Shown in pieces: positions 52,949 to 62,573 of a stretch of 64,000 nt of DNA. The notes under the pieces are model-generated. The model was given only the letters and a program-made list of their open reading frames with translations, made no database searches and had not been told where the DNA came from. Position 1 is the stretch's first letter, and the number at the start of each line of letters is the position of its first letter. Both the position numbers and the translations under genes were made by a program. This stretch comes from Akkermansia muciniphila (GTDB taxonomy: Bacteria > Verrucomicrobiota > Verrucomicrobiia > Verrucomicrobiales > Akkermansiaceae), in assembly GCA_947624785.1 (NCBI GenBank), contig CANQLV010000005.1:1-64000 (forward strand), read 5' to 3'.

Positions 52949-53628
52949 GTTTCCTGTGATTGAAATTTAATTGCTTAGCGAATATTGGCAAAGTAGCTCA
53001 AGTTTGGAAGTGCGTCGATTGGTGATTCGAGTCCGGGCAATGGGAAGAAGCGCCAAAGAAATAACGCAACCCTGTGATGTTAAAAGGAACCACTTTATAT
53101 AATCTGCCCAAACGACGCGGGGAAATGGGGAAGTGTAACCGCATTTCCCAGGCTGTAACCCGGTTCCGGATTCAGAAGGGCTTTTAGTCGCGGAAAAACT
53201 TGTCTGATACCCGCTCTTTTTCCTGACGCCATTGCCGTTATGGGTAACTTGAGAAGTTGCAGGGATTGATGAAATGATGCGATTAGTGGGAACCGGCAGT
53301 GTTTTATCTTTTTCTACAGTCCTGGCTTGACTCCTATGGAGGAAATGTGGCTCAAGATAAAAGTTTTTTGTGTAAAACCAAAGCTTGTTCCCGGTGCTGT
53401 TGCTGGGAGTTTTACCTGCTCTTTTGCTGCTATTCGCATGAAGACATTCCTGAGTGGTTCAAACATGATGGTTATTCCTGGTTATAGTTAATTTGCTGTA
53501 AAGCGTATCAAGTCTTCGTGCAGCGGAGACGGCTCCGTTCCCTTTTCAATGTTGATGGGTTGACGTGAAAAGGCTTTCCGTTTTTGAAGGATGGTTGACA
53601 GGGGAATCTGGCGCGGTAGAGTGGTTTC
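52949..53628. other. Intergenic region with decayed tRNA
   Basis: About 680 bases without a credible gene. It holds a tRNA relic (52989-53040) and a hairpin (53120-53149, stem GGGAAATG/CATTTCCC). Short frames near 53300-53490 contain Cys-rich but family-less sequence. Confidence 0.5.
52989..53040 (+). pseudogene. Decayed tRNA fragment
   Basis: GTAGCTCAAGTTTGGAAGTGCG resembles a tRNA D-arm (box A), and GATTCGAGTCC resembles a T-arm (box B). They are only about 8 bases apart, so the anticodon arm is lost and no cloverleaf forms. Confidence 0.5.
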
Positions 53629-55389
53629 ATGCAGTCTTCCTATTGTCCGAGTCCTTATCGTTATACGCGCCGCGTGACCCGTGAAGTCATGGTGGGGAAT
53701 GTGGGGGTGGGCGGCTCCAATCCCATCCGGGTCCAGTCCATGCTGACGTCTGATACGCGGGATACGGATGCCTGCGTGAAGGAGGCTCTGGAATTGGCCG
53801 CGGCGGGGTGCGAGATTATCCGCCTGACAGCCCAGACCAAGGTGTATGCGGCCAATCTGGAGAATATTTCCCGTGAATTGCGCGCGGCGGGCTGCCATGT
53901 GCCGCTGGTGGCTGATATTCATTTCAAGCCGGACGCCGCCATGGAGGCCGCCAAGTGGGTGGAGAAGATACGCGTTAATCCGGGCAATTTCATCGACAAG
54001 AAGAAGTTTGAAGTGAGGGAGTATTCGGACGCCGAATACCGTGAGGAGCTGGACCGCCTGCGGGAGGAATTTACGCCCCTGGTGCTGTTTTGCCGGGAGC
54101 ATGGCCGCGCGATGCGCATCGGGTCCAACCACGGCTCCCTGTCCGACCGCATTCTGAACCGCTTTGGCGATACGCCGGAGGGGATGGTGGAGAGCGCGAT
54201 TGAGTTTGCTCAGATTGCCCGGGACCTGGATTACCATTCCCTGGTGTTTTCCATGAAGGCTTCCGACGTGAAGGTGATGGTGGCCGCCTACCGCCTGCTG
54301 GTGGAACGCATGAACGCCCTGGGGCCGGACTGGAATTATCCCATCCATCTGGGGGTGACGGAAGCCGGAGGCGGAGAGGACGGCCGCATCAAGAGCGCGG
54401 TGGGCATCGGTTCCCTGCTGACGGACGGCATTGGGGATACCTTGCGCGTTTCCCTGACGGAGGACGCCGTGCGGGAAGTGCCCGTGGCCTACCGCCTGTC
54501 CAATCCGTTCCAGCCGTCGGAACGTTCCGATGATCCCGTTTCTTCCTTTCCCGAGCCGGAGTTGAGTTATGATCCCCTGAAGTTTTCCAAAAGGCAGGGA
54601 GGGCTGGCGATGTGTTACGGGGTGCGCCTGGGCTGGGAGCAGCCCGTGCGCGTAGTGGTGCCGGATGCGGGGTTTTACGCCCTCCAGACGGAACGGGATG
54701 CGATGGGGGACATGATGCCGGAGCTGGCCTTCGGCCAACTGGAGGCCATTGAGGTGGACCCCCGTTGCGCTGACGAGCTGGAGCCGTTGAAAGAACTGGC
54801 CGAACCGTCCGTTGTCACTGTGAAGAATGGTCTGGACATGGAACCCGTGTATGCGTTCCGTCTTCTGGCTTCCCGCATGGAAGACAGGCACCTGATTCTG
54901 CTGAAGGATACGCTGGTGCCCGGTTCCGTTTCCGATGAGGACGTGCCGCTGGTGGCCGCCCGCAATATCGGTTCCCTGCTGAGCGACGGCATTGGGGATG
55001 CCGTGCTGATTCAGGGGGAATCGGATCCCCGGCTGGCTTCCTTCCTGGGATTCAATATTTTGCAGGCTACGGGAACGCGCCTGACGCGTGCGGATTACGT
55101 TTCCTGCCCGTCCTGCGGACGCACCCTGTACAATATTCAGGAGGCGACGGCCCGCATTCGGAAGGCCACGGAGCATTTGAAGGGCGTGAGGATTGCCGTG
55201 ATGGGGTGCATCGTGAACGGTCCCGGCGAGATGGCGGACGCCGATTTCGGCTATGTGGGAGGCGCGCCGAACAAGATCAACCTGTACGTGAAGCACACGC
55301 CCGTCAAGTTCAACATTCCCCAGGAGGAGGCCGTGGAGCGGCTGGTGGACCTGATCAAGGAGTACGGCCGCTGGGTGGACCCCAAGTGA
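53629..55389 (+). CDS. ispG: (E)-4-hydroxy-3-methylbut-2-enyl-diphosphate synthase
   Basis: 586 residues, the long form with an insert domain between the TIM barrel and the iron-sulfur domain. Barrel motifs are GGSNPIRVQSMLTSDTRD and VPLVADIHFKPDAA. The cluster domain has CPSCGRTLYNIQE and GCIVNGPGEMADADFGYVGG with its third Cys. It makes HMBPP in the MEP isoprenoid pathway. It is followed 30 bases later by an SDR gene. Confidence 0.96.
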   Translation: MQSSYCPSPYRYTRRVTREVMVGNVGVGGSNPIRVQSMLTSDTRDTDACVKEALELAAAGCEIIRLTAQTKVYAANLENISRELRAAGCHVPLVADIHFKPDAAMEAAKWVEKIRVNPGNFIDKKKFEVREYSDAEYREELDRLREEFTPLVLFCREHGRAMRIGSNHGSLSDRILNRFGDTPEGMVESAIEFAQIARDLDYHSLVFSMKASDVKVMVAAYRLLVERMNALGPDWNYPIHLGVTEAGGGEDGRIKSAVGIGSLLTDGIGDTLRVSLTEDAVREVPVAYRLSNPFQPSERSDDPVSSFPEPELSYDPLKFSKRQGGLAMCYGVRLGWEQPVRVVVPDAGFYALQTERDAMGDMMPELAFGQLEAIEVDPRCADELEPLKELAEPSVVTVKNGLDMEPVYAFRLLASRMEDRHLILLKDTLVPGSVSDEDVPLVAARNIGSLLSDGIGDAVLIQGESDPRLASFLGFNILQATGTRLTRADYVSCPSCGRTLYNIQEATARIRKATEHLKGVRIAVMGCIVNGPGEMADADFGYVGGAPNKINLYVKHTPVKFNIPQEEAVERLVDLIKEYGRWVDPK

Positions 55390-55419
55390 GGCTTTTAACG
55401 ATTCCGGAGAGGTTTCAGC

Positions 55420-56070
55420 ATGGGAAGGATGTTCATCAGCGGCGGCCGCGGCGGTTTGGCGCGGGCTGCCGTGGAGTGTTTTACCACCGCAGGATGGGAG
55501 GCGGATGCTCCGTCCCGCGCTGAACTGGACGTAGGGGACCGTTCAGCCGTGCGCCGCTGGTTTGACGGCCATGCCGCGTATGACCTGGTGGTGTGTGCCG
55601 CCGGAATTACCAGAGACAGGCCATTCCTGAAACAGACGGAGAAGGAGTGGGACGAGGTGATGAACGTGAATGTGACGGGAGCCGCCTGGTGTGCCCGCTG
55701 CGCCGCCGAGGCCATGGCGAGGGAGAAGCGGGAGGGGCAGGTGGTGATGGTCGGTTCTTATGCGGCGCTTCGCCCGGCTCCGTCCCAGGCGGCCTATGCC
55801 GCTTCCAAGTCTGCGCTGGAAGGGCTGGTGAAGAGCCTGGCGCGGGAATGGGGAGGGGAGGGAATCCGCGTTAATCTGGTGCTGCCGGGGTTTATGCTGA
55901 CGGAGATGACGGCCGGGTTGAGGGAGAGCGTGAAGGAGTCTGCTTTATCTAGGCATGTTCTGGGCAGGTTTAATACGCCGGAGCGGGCCGCGGCGTTTAT
56001 TCTGTTTTTGCAGGAAGTCCTCACGGCTGCCTCCGGGCAGGTGTTTGATTTGGACAGCCGGATTGCCTGA
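55420..56070 (+). CDS. Short-chain dehydrogenase/reductase (FabG-like)
   Basis: 216 residues, short for the family. The cofactor loop is atypical (SGGRGGLAR in place of TGxxxGIG). The rest is normal: VCAAGITRDRPF, NVNVTGA, catalytic VGSYAAL and YAASKSALEGLVKSLA. It resembles FabG in overall pattern and may reduce an oxoacyl substrate. It lies after ispG on the same strand, with the ketosynthase and BioF-type genes a few kilobases on, a possible functional link. Confidence 0.85.
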   Translation: MGRMFISGGRGGLARAAVECFTTAGWEADAPSRAELDVGDRSAVRRWFDGHAAYDLVVCAAGITRDRPFLKQTEKEWDEVMNVNVTGAAWCARCAAEAMAREKREGQVVMVGSYAALRPAPSQAAYAASKSALEGLVKSLAREWGGEGIRVNLVLPGFMLTEMTAGLRESVKESALSRHVLGRFNTPERAAAFILFLQEVLTAASGQVFDLDSRIA

Positions 56071-56398
56071 TCATGGGCAGCGGATTTCTTATCCGCGGTC
56101 AAGTTCCAAGCTTGAGGGAAAAGTATTTGAGAAAAAACCTCCGCTGGTTTAAGGACATCCCGCCGGGAACGGAAAGCTTCCGGCTTTCGTGTAAAACATA
56201 AAATCCCAGGAGGAGGAAAGAGGCATATCCTCCTGTTCATGTATCTTTTCAAGGGCCGGGAGGCCCTTGTTCCCAGGACTTTCCTATTCTTTTATTCATG
56301 GCGGATCATGCTGCCTCCCTGTGGAGAAAGGCTTTTCTTTCGGAAAACCTTTCCATCATTGATGAAAACGCGGATAAGAAATCCGTTGAAATGCCCCC
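56071..56398. other. Intergenic region
   Basis: About 330 bases. It contains a perfect 7-bp hairpin at 56251-56268 (AAGGGCC/GGCCCTT) and an AGGAGGA/TCCTCCT pairing near 56210-56235. No gene is seen. Confidence 0.4.
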
Positions 56399-57583
56399 AT
56401 GAGCTTGTTGCCGGCTGGTGATCAGGGAAGAGGAAAACCTTCTTCCGATAGTGGTCTGGATATTCCCCTGTCGCGGAATTATGGAATCGATGCCTTGCGC
56501 ATTGTGGCCATGATGCTGGTTTTGGTTCTTCATCTTTTGGCCGCCACTCATGTATTGCCGCTGGACAATCATGATTCCGCTTCCTACAGGGTGGGATGGC
56601 TGCTGGAGATCGCCTCCTATTGCGGGGTGAATTGCTATGCGCTGATTACGGGGTATGTATGCTGTGACGGGACATTCAAGTATGAACGCGTGGTCACTTT
56701 ATGGTTCCAGGTGATTTTTTATACGGTGGGCAGCCTGCTGCTGGTGCTGCTGTTTTCCCCCCAGGTGGTTCATTTTAATAACGTCCTGAATTCGTTGTTT
56801 CCCGTTTTAACCGTCCAGTATTGGTATGTGACGGCGTATGTAGGGCTGTTTTTCTTCATTCCGTTCCTTAATGTCCTGGGGCACCGGCTTACCAGATCAC
56901 AGTTCCAGTATCTTCTGGTTACCGTTTTTGTTCTGTTTTCCGTGGTTCCCACCTTGCTTCACAGGGATGTGTTTCCTGTGGAGGGAGGGTATTCCGTCTG
57001 GTGGCTGGGCGTTCTCTACATGCTGGGAATGTATATTAAAAAGCATGGCCTGTTGACTGGAATGAGGACGGGCGCCTTGTGGATGCTTTATGCCGGGTGT
57101 GTATGTTTTGTCTGGGCGTTCAAAATGGTTCTTGACGTAGTGTCCCCGTACCTGATTGGCCAGATAAGGGGCGGCGGAACGTTTATTGCCTATAATTCTC
57201 CGTTCATTGTAGGAACGGCGGTTGCCCTGTTCCTGATTTTTTCCCGCATGCGTTTTTCATCCCGCAGGGCGGTTGCCTGCGTTTCGTGGCTGGCGGCAGC
57301 TTCGTTCAGTGTTTATGTGCTGCATTGCAATGTTCTGATAGGCAAATGGTTTTTATGGGATGTCTTTGAATGGGCCGCATCTTCTTCCCCTGCGTTGATG
57401 GTCGTGAAGGTACTGGCAATGGCTGTTGCGGTGTATGCAGGCTGTTCCCTGGTGGATGCCGTACGGCGTTATTTGTTCAAAGCTATGGACGTTAACAGAG
57501 GTGCCCGCGCAGTGGCCGGCTTTTTCGGAAAGCTGGGCCTTGCCTGCCGGAAAGCGTATCGCAGAATGTTTCTGCATTCCTGA
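56399..57583 (+). CDS. Membrane acyltransferase 3 family protein
   Basis: 394 residues with about ten membrane helices. The N-terminal signature YGIDALRIVAMMLVLVLHLLAATHVL carries the Arg and His of the family. It probably acetylates or acylates a surface glycan. It ends in a basic tail (ACRKAYRRMFLHS). It is convergent with the esterase at 57652-58923. Confidence 0.87.
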   Translation: MSLLPAGDQGRGKPSSDSGLDIPLSRNYGIDALRIVAMMLVLVLHLLAATHVLPLDNHDSASYRVGWLLEIASYCGVNCYALITGYVCCDGTFKYERVVTLWFQVIFYTVGSLLLVLLFSPQVVHFNNVLNSLFPVLTVQYWYVTAYVGLFFFIPFLNVLGHRLTRSQFQYLLVTVFVLFSVVPTLLHRDVFPVEGGYSVWWLGVLYMLGMYIKKHGLLTGMRTGALWMLYAGCVCFVWAFKMVLDVVSPYLIGQIRGGGTFIAYNSPFIVGTAVALFLIFSRMRFSSRRAVACVSWLAAASFSVYVLHCNVLIGKWFLWDVFEWAASSSPALMVVKVLAMAVAVYAGCSLVDAVRRYLFKAMDVNRGARAVAGFFGKLGLACRKAYRRMFLHS

Positions 57584-57651
57584 AGGCAGGGGGAACGCCC
57601 TGTTCCGTTATGCCGCGCAATTCGTATTTGAGAACGGGATGGTTTTCCCGC

Positions 57652-58923
57652 TTATTGCTGTCCCCTGCCTAAAAGGCCCTTGAGCCAGGGAATGACCAGG
57701 TCTTTTTTGAAGAAGTGGTTGCGCGGGTCCACATTGGCGAGGCGGAAAAAGGCGTCTCTGTCCAGCCCCGCGGGCAAATGTTCGCCGTGCCAGCGTTGGG
57801 CCGGGTCTGCAAAGCGGGGCTGGTGGCGGTACTGGAAATGGTCCGGCGCTCCGGCTGTTCGGTAGGCCGCGGAGATGAGTTGGAAGTCCCTGTCCAGGCC
57901 TCCTTCCGTACAGATTACGGGGCGCGGAGCCAGGGCGGCCACAATGTCTGGAAAGTCAAACTGTTTCCAGAAACCCGGAATGAGGTGGCGGATGGAGGTG
58001 GGCGCGGAGCGCACGCCCCTGCCGCTGGGCATGGTCATGACTTTGGCTCGTTCCAGGGTGCGGCACAGGAAGTCATTGTACACAAAGGCAAAGATGTCCG
58101 GATTCAGGACGCCCAGCACCATCATGGGTTCCGTTCCCAGGGAGAACCCGCTCAGGATGATGCGGTTTTTCTGCACCCAGGGGCGTGTTTTTACCCAGTC
58201 CAGAACGCATTGGTCCGCGTAGGAGGTGTAGCCCAGCCAGCTCCAGTCCATTTCCAGCAGGAAACGGGCCAGGTTTTCATAGTCGTGGGAAGAGCGGCCG
58301 GCGGCGTGTTCGGCGTCGCCCTCCTCTCCCGTTCCGGCATTATCCACGACAACGGCGGCCCAGCCCTGTTTGACGTAATGGCGGGCCATGGCGTTGCTGC
58401 CCGGCTGCGGTACGGGGGGCTGGGCCAGGTCCGGCGACGTTTCCGCCGCCAGTTCTTCCTTGGTTTGATCAGAACCAGGGATGCAGAATAGCACGGGAAC
58501 CGGATTTTTTTCTGAAGCGGTATCCGGAATGAGTACCAGAAACGGTACGGCAGCGCCCGGGAGGGGATAGGCTTCCCATTTTTCTACCCGGTAGTGATCC
58601 CTCTGCACGGTTTTCACCAGGACGGGTGCGGGAAGGTCGTCATGAAGGGGGAATTTCATCAGTTTTTTCATGGTTTCCCGGACTTTCTTCTGCCAGGCGG
58701 GGAAGTCTTCCGGTCTCATGTCCGGAGAGAATGCGCATGCCGGCTGAATGTTTTCCAGCATTGTTTGCACGACGCCGCGGGAGGAGACGTGCCGCTGGTC
58801 GTTCCGGGAGGAATGGAGTACCGCCCAGTCAGCCGCCTGGAATTTTCCTTGCGGTGAGGAAAGGGAGGGAAGGCAAATGGCCATGAAGAGAAGAGATAAA
58901 AATCCGGCGATCCGAATGGTCAT
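57652..58923 (-). CDS. Exported alpha/beta-hydrolase (acetyl xylan esterase-like)
   Basis: 423 residues from ATG 58923 (MTIRIAGFLSLLFMAICLP, a signal peptide); longer frames add 72 residues of low-complexity sequence. It has the nucleophile elbow LSGFSLGTEPMM, Asp in EGGLDRDFQ and His in QRWHGEHLP, so the triad is complete. The overall arrangement recalls the Abhydrolase_7 group of exported esterases. The substrate is unknown; deacetylation of host glycans is plausible. It is divergent from the ketosynthase gene. Confidence 0.85.
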   Translation of the reverse strand: MTIRIAGFLSLLFMAICLPSLSSPQGKFQAADWAVLHSSRNDQRHVSSRGVVQTMLENIQPACAFSPDMRPEDFPAWQKKVRETMKKLMKFPLHDDLPAPVLVKTVQRDHYRVEKWEAYPLPGAAVPFLVLIPDTASEKNPVPVLFCIPGSDQTKEELAAETSPDLAQPPVPQPGSNAMARHYVKQGWAAVVVDNAGTGEEGDAEHAAGRSSHDYENLARFLLEMDWSWLGYTSYADQCVLDWVKTRPWVQKNRIILSGFSLGTEPMMVLGVLNPDIFAFVYNDFLCRTLERAKVMTMPSGRGVRSAPTSIRHLIPGFWKQFDFPDIVAALAPRPVICTEGGLDRDFQLISAAYRTAGAPDHFQYRHQPRFADPAQRWHGEHLPAGLDRDAFFRLANVDPRNHFFKKDLVIPWLKGLLGRGQQ

Positions 58924-59007
58924 GGGATGATGATTGCCATAAAAGGGAGCCCGTTGCAAGACGGCAGCGGTACCGTTTTTCCTGGCTGTTCCTGACGTAC
59001 CGGGAGC

Positions 59008-60222
59008 TTGAGTTTTTCCGGGTGCGGCAGTAGTCTGGCCGCCGTCATGATTGCGGGGGGAAAAAGTCACGGAAGACCGGAGCCGCGGGTATGCGGGCTG
59101 GGGCTGGCTTCCGGCTTTGGCATGGGGGCGGCGGCCCATCTCTCCGGAGTGAGGGAAGGGCGCCGCGTGTTGAAGCCGTTGAGGGAACTGTGGGGAGAGG
59201 GATATCCGTGGGGCGATGTTTTGAGCGGGTGGATTCCGGACAGGAAGCTTTTATGCAGCCGCAGGAACGGCCCTGCCTCCCAGCTGGCGCTGCTGCTGGC
59301 GCGGCAGGCCGTGGAGGAAGCCGGGTGGGGAGAGGAAGAGTTGAAGGATGCGGCCCTGATTGTGGGCAGTTCCCGCGGGAACGCCTCCGGCTGGCTGAGC
59401 CCGTGGCCCGGACGGCGGTCCATGAAGATTCTGGCCGTTCCCAATTCCCTGCACAGCGAGCTTGCCTCCTGCGTCAGCATTGAATTGGGGATTCGCGGCC
59501 CTTACCATGTGCTGGCGAGCGGCTGCGCCGCCGGTCTGGATGCCGTGGGCATGGCGGCCATGCTGATGCGCCAGGGGATCGTCGGGAGGGCCTTGGCTAT
59601 CGGGCTGGATTTGCCCTTGTGCCGGGAGCTGCTGGGGACGTACTGGGCTTCCGGGATGCTTTCCCGCAACGGCGTGAATGATCCCTACGGTCCCCATGCC
59701 GACGGCATGTGCATTTCCGAGGGAGGGGCGGCCATGGCGCTGGAGTTGTCTTCCGGGCCCGGCATTTACGTGAAGGATTATCTGGTGAATTCAGATGCCT
59801 ACAGTCCGCTGGGAATGCCGGAGGATGGAAAGAGCATTGCCGCCCTGCTGGATGCCGCCCTGCGGAATTGGGATGGGAAGATTCCTTTGACCGTCTGCCC
59901 CCATGCCAGCGGCACGGCGGGCAATGCCGCTTCCGAGCGGGCCGCTTTAAAACGGGTTTTTGGAACCGGCCTACCGGATTTAAGGATGATGAAGCCCTGG
60001 ACGGGCCATGCCATTGGCGGCAGCGGCATTCTGGAGCTGGCCCTGATGCTGGCTTTTATCAGAGAGGGGGCCCTGCCTCCTAATCCTTTCTGGGTAAGTT
60101 CCCCGGCAGGCGCGGCTTGTGTGGCGGAGGAACTGCCTTTGGATGGAAGGCGCATGCTGGTCAAGTCCGCCGCTTCCATGGGCGGCCATAATGTAGTGCT
60201 GAGCCTTGACGTGGACGGCTGA
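59008..60222 (+). CDS. Beta-ketoacyl synthase family protein
   Basis: 404 residues; a start at ATG 59047 is possible. It keeps the thiolase-fold triad: LASGCAAGLDAVG (Cys), VCPHASGTAGN (His, in place of HGTGT) and WTGHAIGGSGILEL (His). It is more divergent than FabF and has an atypical N-terminus (GLASGFGMGAAAHL). A BioF-type gene follows 24 bases later, so it probably supplies or matches an acyl chain for it. Confidence 0.87.
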   Translation: MSFSGCGSSLAAVMIAGGKSHGRPEPRVCGLGLASGFGMGAAAHLSGVREGRRVLKPLRELWGEGYPWGDVLSGWIPDRKLLCSRRNGPASQLALLLARQAVEEAGWGEEELKDAALIVGSSRGNASGWLSPWPGRRSMKILAVPNSLHSELASCVSIELGIRGPYHVLASGCAAGLDAVGMAAMLMRQGIVGRALAIGLDLPLCRELLGTYWASGMLSRNGVNDPYGPHADGMCISEGGAAMALELSSGPGIYVKDYLVNSDAYSPLGMPEDGKSIAALLDAALRNWDGKIPLTVCPHASGTAGNAASERAALKRVFGTGLPDLRMMKPWTGHAIGGSGILELALMLAFIREGALPPNPFWVSSPAGAACVAEELPLDGRRMLVKSAASMGGHNVVLSLDVDG

Positions 60223-60246
60223 CATGTTTCTGGAGCAAGAACGCTT

Positions 60247-61407
60247 ATGAAGAATCCTGAACAGTTTTTATCAGAGTTGAAGTCCGCGGGGTTGCTGCGC
60301 GTTCTGCGGAATGTGGATTGCCTGCCCGGCGGCATGGCCCGCATGGAGGACGGCCGGGAGGTAGTCAACCTGGCAAGTAATGATTATCTGGGACTGGCTC
60401 ATCATCCGGCCCTGGCGGAGGCATTTTCCCGTGCGGCGCGTGATGGCGGGGCCGGGGCCATGGCTTCCCGCCTGGTCACGGGGACGCGCCGGGCGCATTC
60501 CGGTCTGGAGGAGGCCCTGGCTGAGCTGAAGGGGACTGAAGCGGCGGTCAGCTTTTCCTCCGGTTACGCAACCTCCCTGGGGGTGATTGCCTCCATTGCG
60601 GACCGGGAGGATACGGTGCTGATGGACAAGTTGTCCCATGCCAGCCTGATTGACGGGGCGCGGCTGTCCGGTGCCCGCTTGTCCACGTTCCTGCATAACG
60701 ACATGGAATCACTGAGAAAAAAGCTGGAGCATTTGCGGAGCGCGAATCCTTCCGGAGGAATCCTGGTGGTGACGGAATCCGTTTTCAGCATGGACGGGGA
60801 CCGCGCGCCTCTTCGGGAAATCGTGCGCCTGAAGGATGAATTCGGCGCTCTGCTGCTGGTGGATGAAGCACACGGATTCGGTGTGCTGGGAGAACACGGG
60901 GCGGGATTGGCGGAGGAACTGGGCGTCTCCTCCCGCATAGATTTTCAGATGGGAACCTTGAGCAAGGCTGCCGGGGTGAGCGGCGGTTATGTAGCCTGTT
61001 CCCGCGCCTGGGCGGATGTGATGATCAATTCCGCGCGGTCCCTGATTTATTCCACGGCTCCGCCTCCCGCTCTGGCGGCCGCCGCCCTGGCCGCGGTGGA
61101 AGTGATCCGGAGCGCAGAGGGGCGGGAACTGCGCCGTCATGTTTCCGTGCTGGCGGATGCCTTGTCCTCCGCGCTGGGAATGCCCGGCAGGCCCGTTTCC
61201 TCCATTTTCCCCGTGGTAATGGGAGAGAATGATGCCGCCCTGGCCGCGGCGGATACGTTGCTGGAACGTGGTTTTCTGGCTCCCGCCATACGTTATCCTA
61301 CGGTCCCCCGCGGGACGGCCCGCCTGCGCGTTACGGTGACGGCGGCCCATCGGGCCGTCCAGATCGGGCGGCTGGGAAAAGCGTTGGCGGAGTTGCTCCA
61401 TGGATAA
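60247..61407 (+). CDS. bioF: BioF/KBL-type alpha-oxoamine synthase
   Basis: 386 residues of the PLP-dependent fold type I family: NLASNDYLGLAHHPAL, TGTRRAHSGLEEALAELKG, LLLVDEAHGFGVLGEHGAG, and the PLP Lys in MGTLSKAAGVSGGYVAC. Members condense an acyl thioester with an amino acid; BioF makes 8-amino-7-oxononanoate from pimeloyl-ACP and alanine. No other biotin gene is in the window, so an acyl-amine product other than biotin cannot be excluded. It is in an operon with the ketosynthase. Confidence 0.85.
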   Translation: MKNPEQFLSELKSAGLLRVLRNVDCLPGGMARMEDGREVVNLASNDYLGLAHHPALAEAFSRAARDGGAGAMASRLVTGTRRAHSGLEEALAELKGTEAAVSFSSGYATSLGVIASIADREDTVLMDKLSHASLIDGARLSGARLSTFLHNDMESLRKKLEHLRSANPSGGILVVTESVFSMDGDRAPLREIVRLKDEFGALLLVDEAHGFGVLGEHGAGLAEELGVSSRIDFQMGTLSKAAGVSGGYVACSRAWADVMINSARSLIYSTAPPPALAAAALAAVEVIRSAEGRELRRHVSVLADALSSALGMPGRPVSSIFPVVMGENDAALAAADTLLERGFLAPAIRYPTVPRGTARLRVTVTAAHRAVQIGRLGKALAELLHG

Positions 61408-61426
61408 TAACATAATTACTTGAATA

Positions 61427-61960
61427 ATGATGAAAGCGTTGTCTTCCCATTCCCTACATTTGGTCCTGAGCCTGTTTTTCCTGCCGATGATCGTGGTGTA
61501 TGCCGTGACCGGCCTGCTGTACATGGGCGGCGTGGACCAGCACTTCACTTCCCATGTGGCGGTGCACGAGCTGAATGCTGCCGACCACCCGCCCTATGAG
61601 GATTCCTGCAGGGAACTGGAGCGCCGCGGAGTGGCATTGCCGGAAGGGAAGGTAAGGCCGTTCAAAGGGAATCATATCCTGGGGCCTATGACGGATACGC
61701 ATGTGCTGTTCCTGAGGAAAGGCCATACCCTCCGGGCGGAAGTGGTGGAGCCCGGCATTTACCCCAATCTGATGCTGGCCCACAAGGGGAAGGCGGGATG
61801 GTGGTTTACTGCGTTGGGATACGGAGCGGCTCTTTCCCTGATTATACTGTATGTTACCGGGATTCTGCTGATGTGGAAAAACCGCGGGAAGCGGAAATTG
61901 ATGCTGGTCAGCGCCGCCCTGGGAACAGCCGCTGTGGTGGCGGGGTATCTGATGCTTTGA
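61427..61960 (+). CDS. PepSY-associated membrane protein
   Basis: 177 residues: an N-terminal helix (LHLVLSLFFLPMIVVYAVTGLLYM), a periplasmic segment of about 80 residues, and two C-terminal helices (GAALSLIILYVTGILLMWK and GTAAVVAGYLML). The helix-then-loop start resembles PepSY_TM proteins, which often accompany heme, iron or redox proteins. It lies 19 bases downstream of the BioF-type gene. Confidence 0.7.
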   Translation: MMKALSSHSLHLVLSLFFLPMIVVYAVTGLLYMGGVDQHFTSHVAVHELNAADHPPYEDSCRELERRGVALPEGKVRPFKGNHILGPMTDTHVLFLRKGHTLRAEVVEPGIYPNLMLAHKGKAGWWFTALGYGAALSLIILYVTGILLMWKNRGKRKLMLVSAALGTAAVVAGYLML

Positions 61961-62090
61961 GGCATGGAATGACAACGGCATGTCCGGAATGGCAGAGCTT
62001 GCATCTTGACAGGAATGCGCTCTTCCAGTAAGGGGAAGGGATGAAGGTTCCAAAGGGAATTTTCATTGAACTCCATAGAATAACACGATC

Positions 62091-62543
62091 ATGAATGCTC
62101 CTGATTCTTCCCCCCCTCCGTCCTGTTGCAGTGGTTCCCCTTCCTGCACGGCTGCTTTGGTCCTCGGCATTATTGCCCTGGTGCTGGCGCTGATCGGATT
62201 TTTCCCGTGCCTGGGCTGGATTACCCTGATTCCCGCGGCTCTGCTTGCCATTATTGCGCTCATCATGAGTATTGTGGCTGTGAGCAAGGGCTCTCCCAAG
62301 GGCGCCCTTGTCATCGCCATTATTGCGTTGGCGGCATCTGCCGCGGCAGGCATTGTCCAGGCGTGGATGGCCAGCGCAACCGTGACTTACATGGAGCAGC
62401 ATCAGGATTATGTGGAAAAGAAGGCGCAGGAGATCCAGAAGGAGCTTCAACAGATGGAGCAGCAGAACCAGGAGCAATTGAAGAGGCTCAGGGATGCGGA
62501 GGATTCCTCCCCCGCTGATGAAACGGGTTCCCGTGATCTGTAG
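62091..62543 (+). CDS. DUF4190-type small membrane protein
   Basis: 150 residues: a Cys/Ser/Pro-rich N-terminus, two or three closely packed hydrophobic segments (ALVLGIIALVLALIGFFPCLGW; ALLAIIALIMSIVAV; GALVIAIIALAASAAAG) and a coiled-coil acidic tail (QEIQKELQQMEQQNQEQLKR). It matches the DUF4190 pattern. The DUF2752 gene follows 30 bases later. Confidence 0.75.
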   Translation: MNAPDSSPPPSCCSGSPSCTAALVLGIIALVLALIGFFPCLGWITLIPAALLAIIALIMSIVAVSKGSPKGALVIAIIALAASAAAGIVQAWMASATVTYMEQHQDYVEKKAQEIQKELQQMEQQNQEQLKRLRDAEDSSPADETGSRDL

Positions 62544-62573
62544 TTCCTGGAACGCTTTCAAGGGAGCACGGCG

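Noticed and set aside
53488-55296. 602-codon minus-strand frame
   Set aside because: Antisense to ispG; His/Gln-rich composition typical of a shadow frame.
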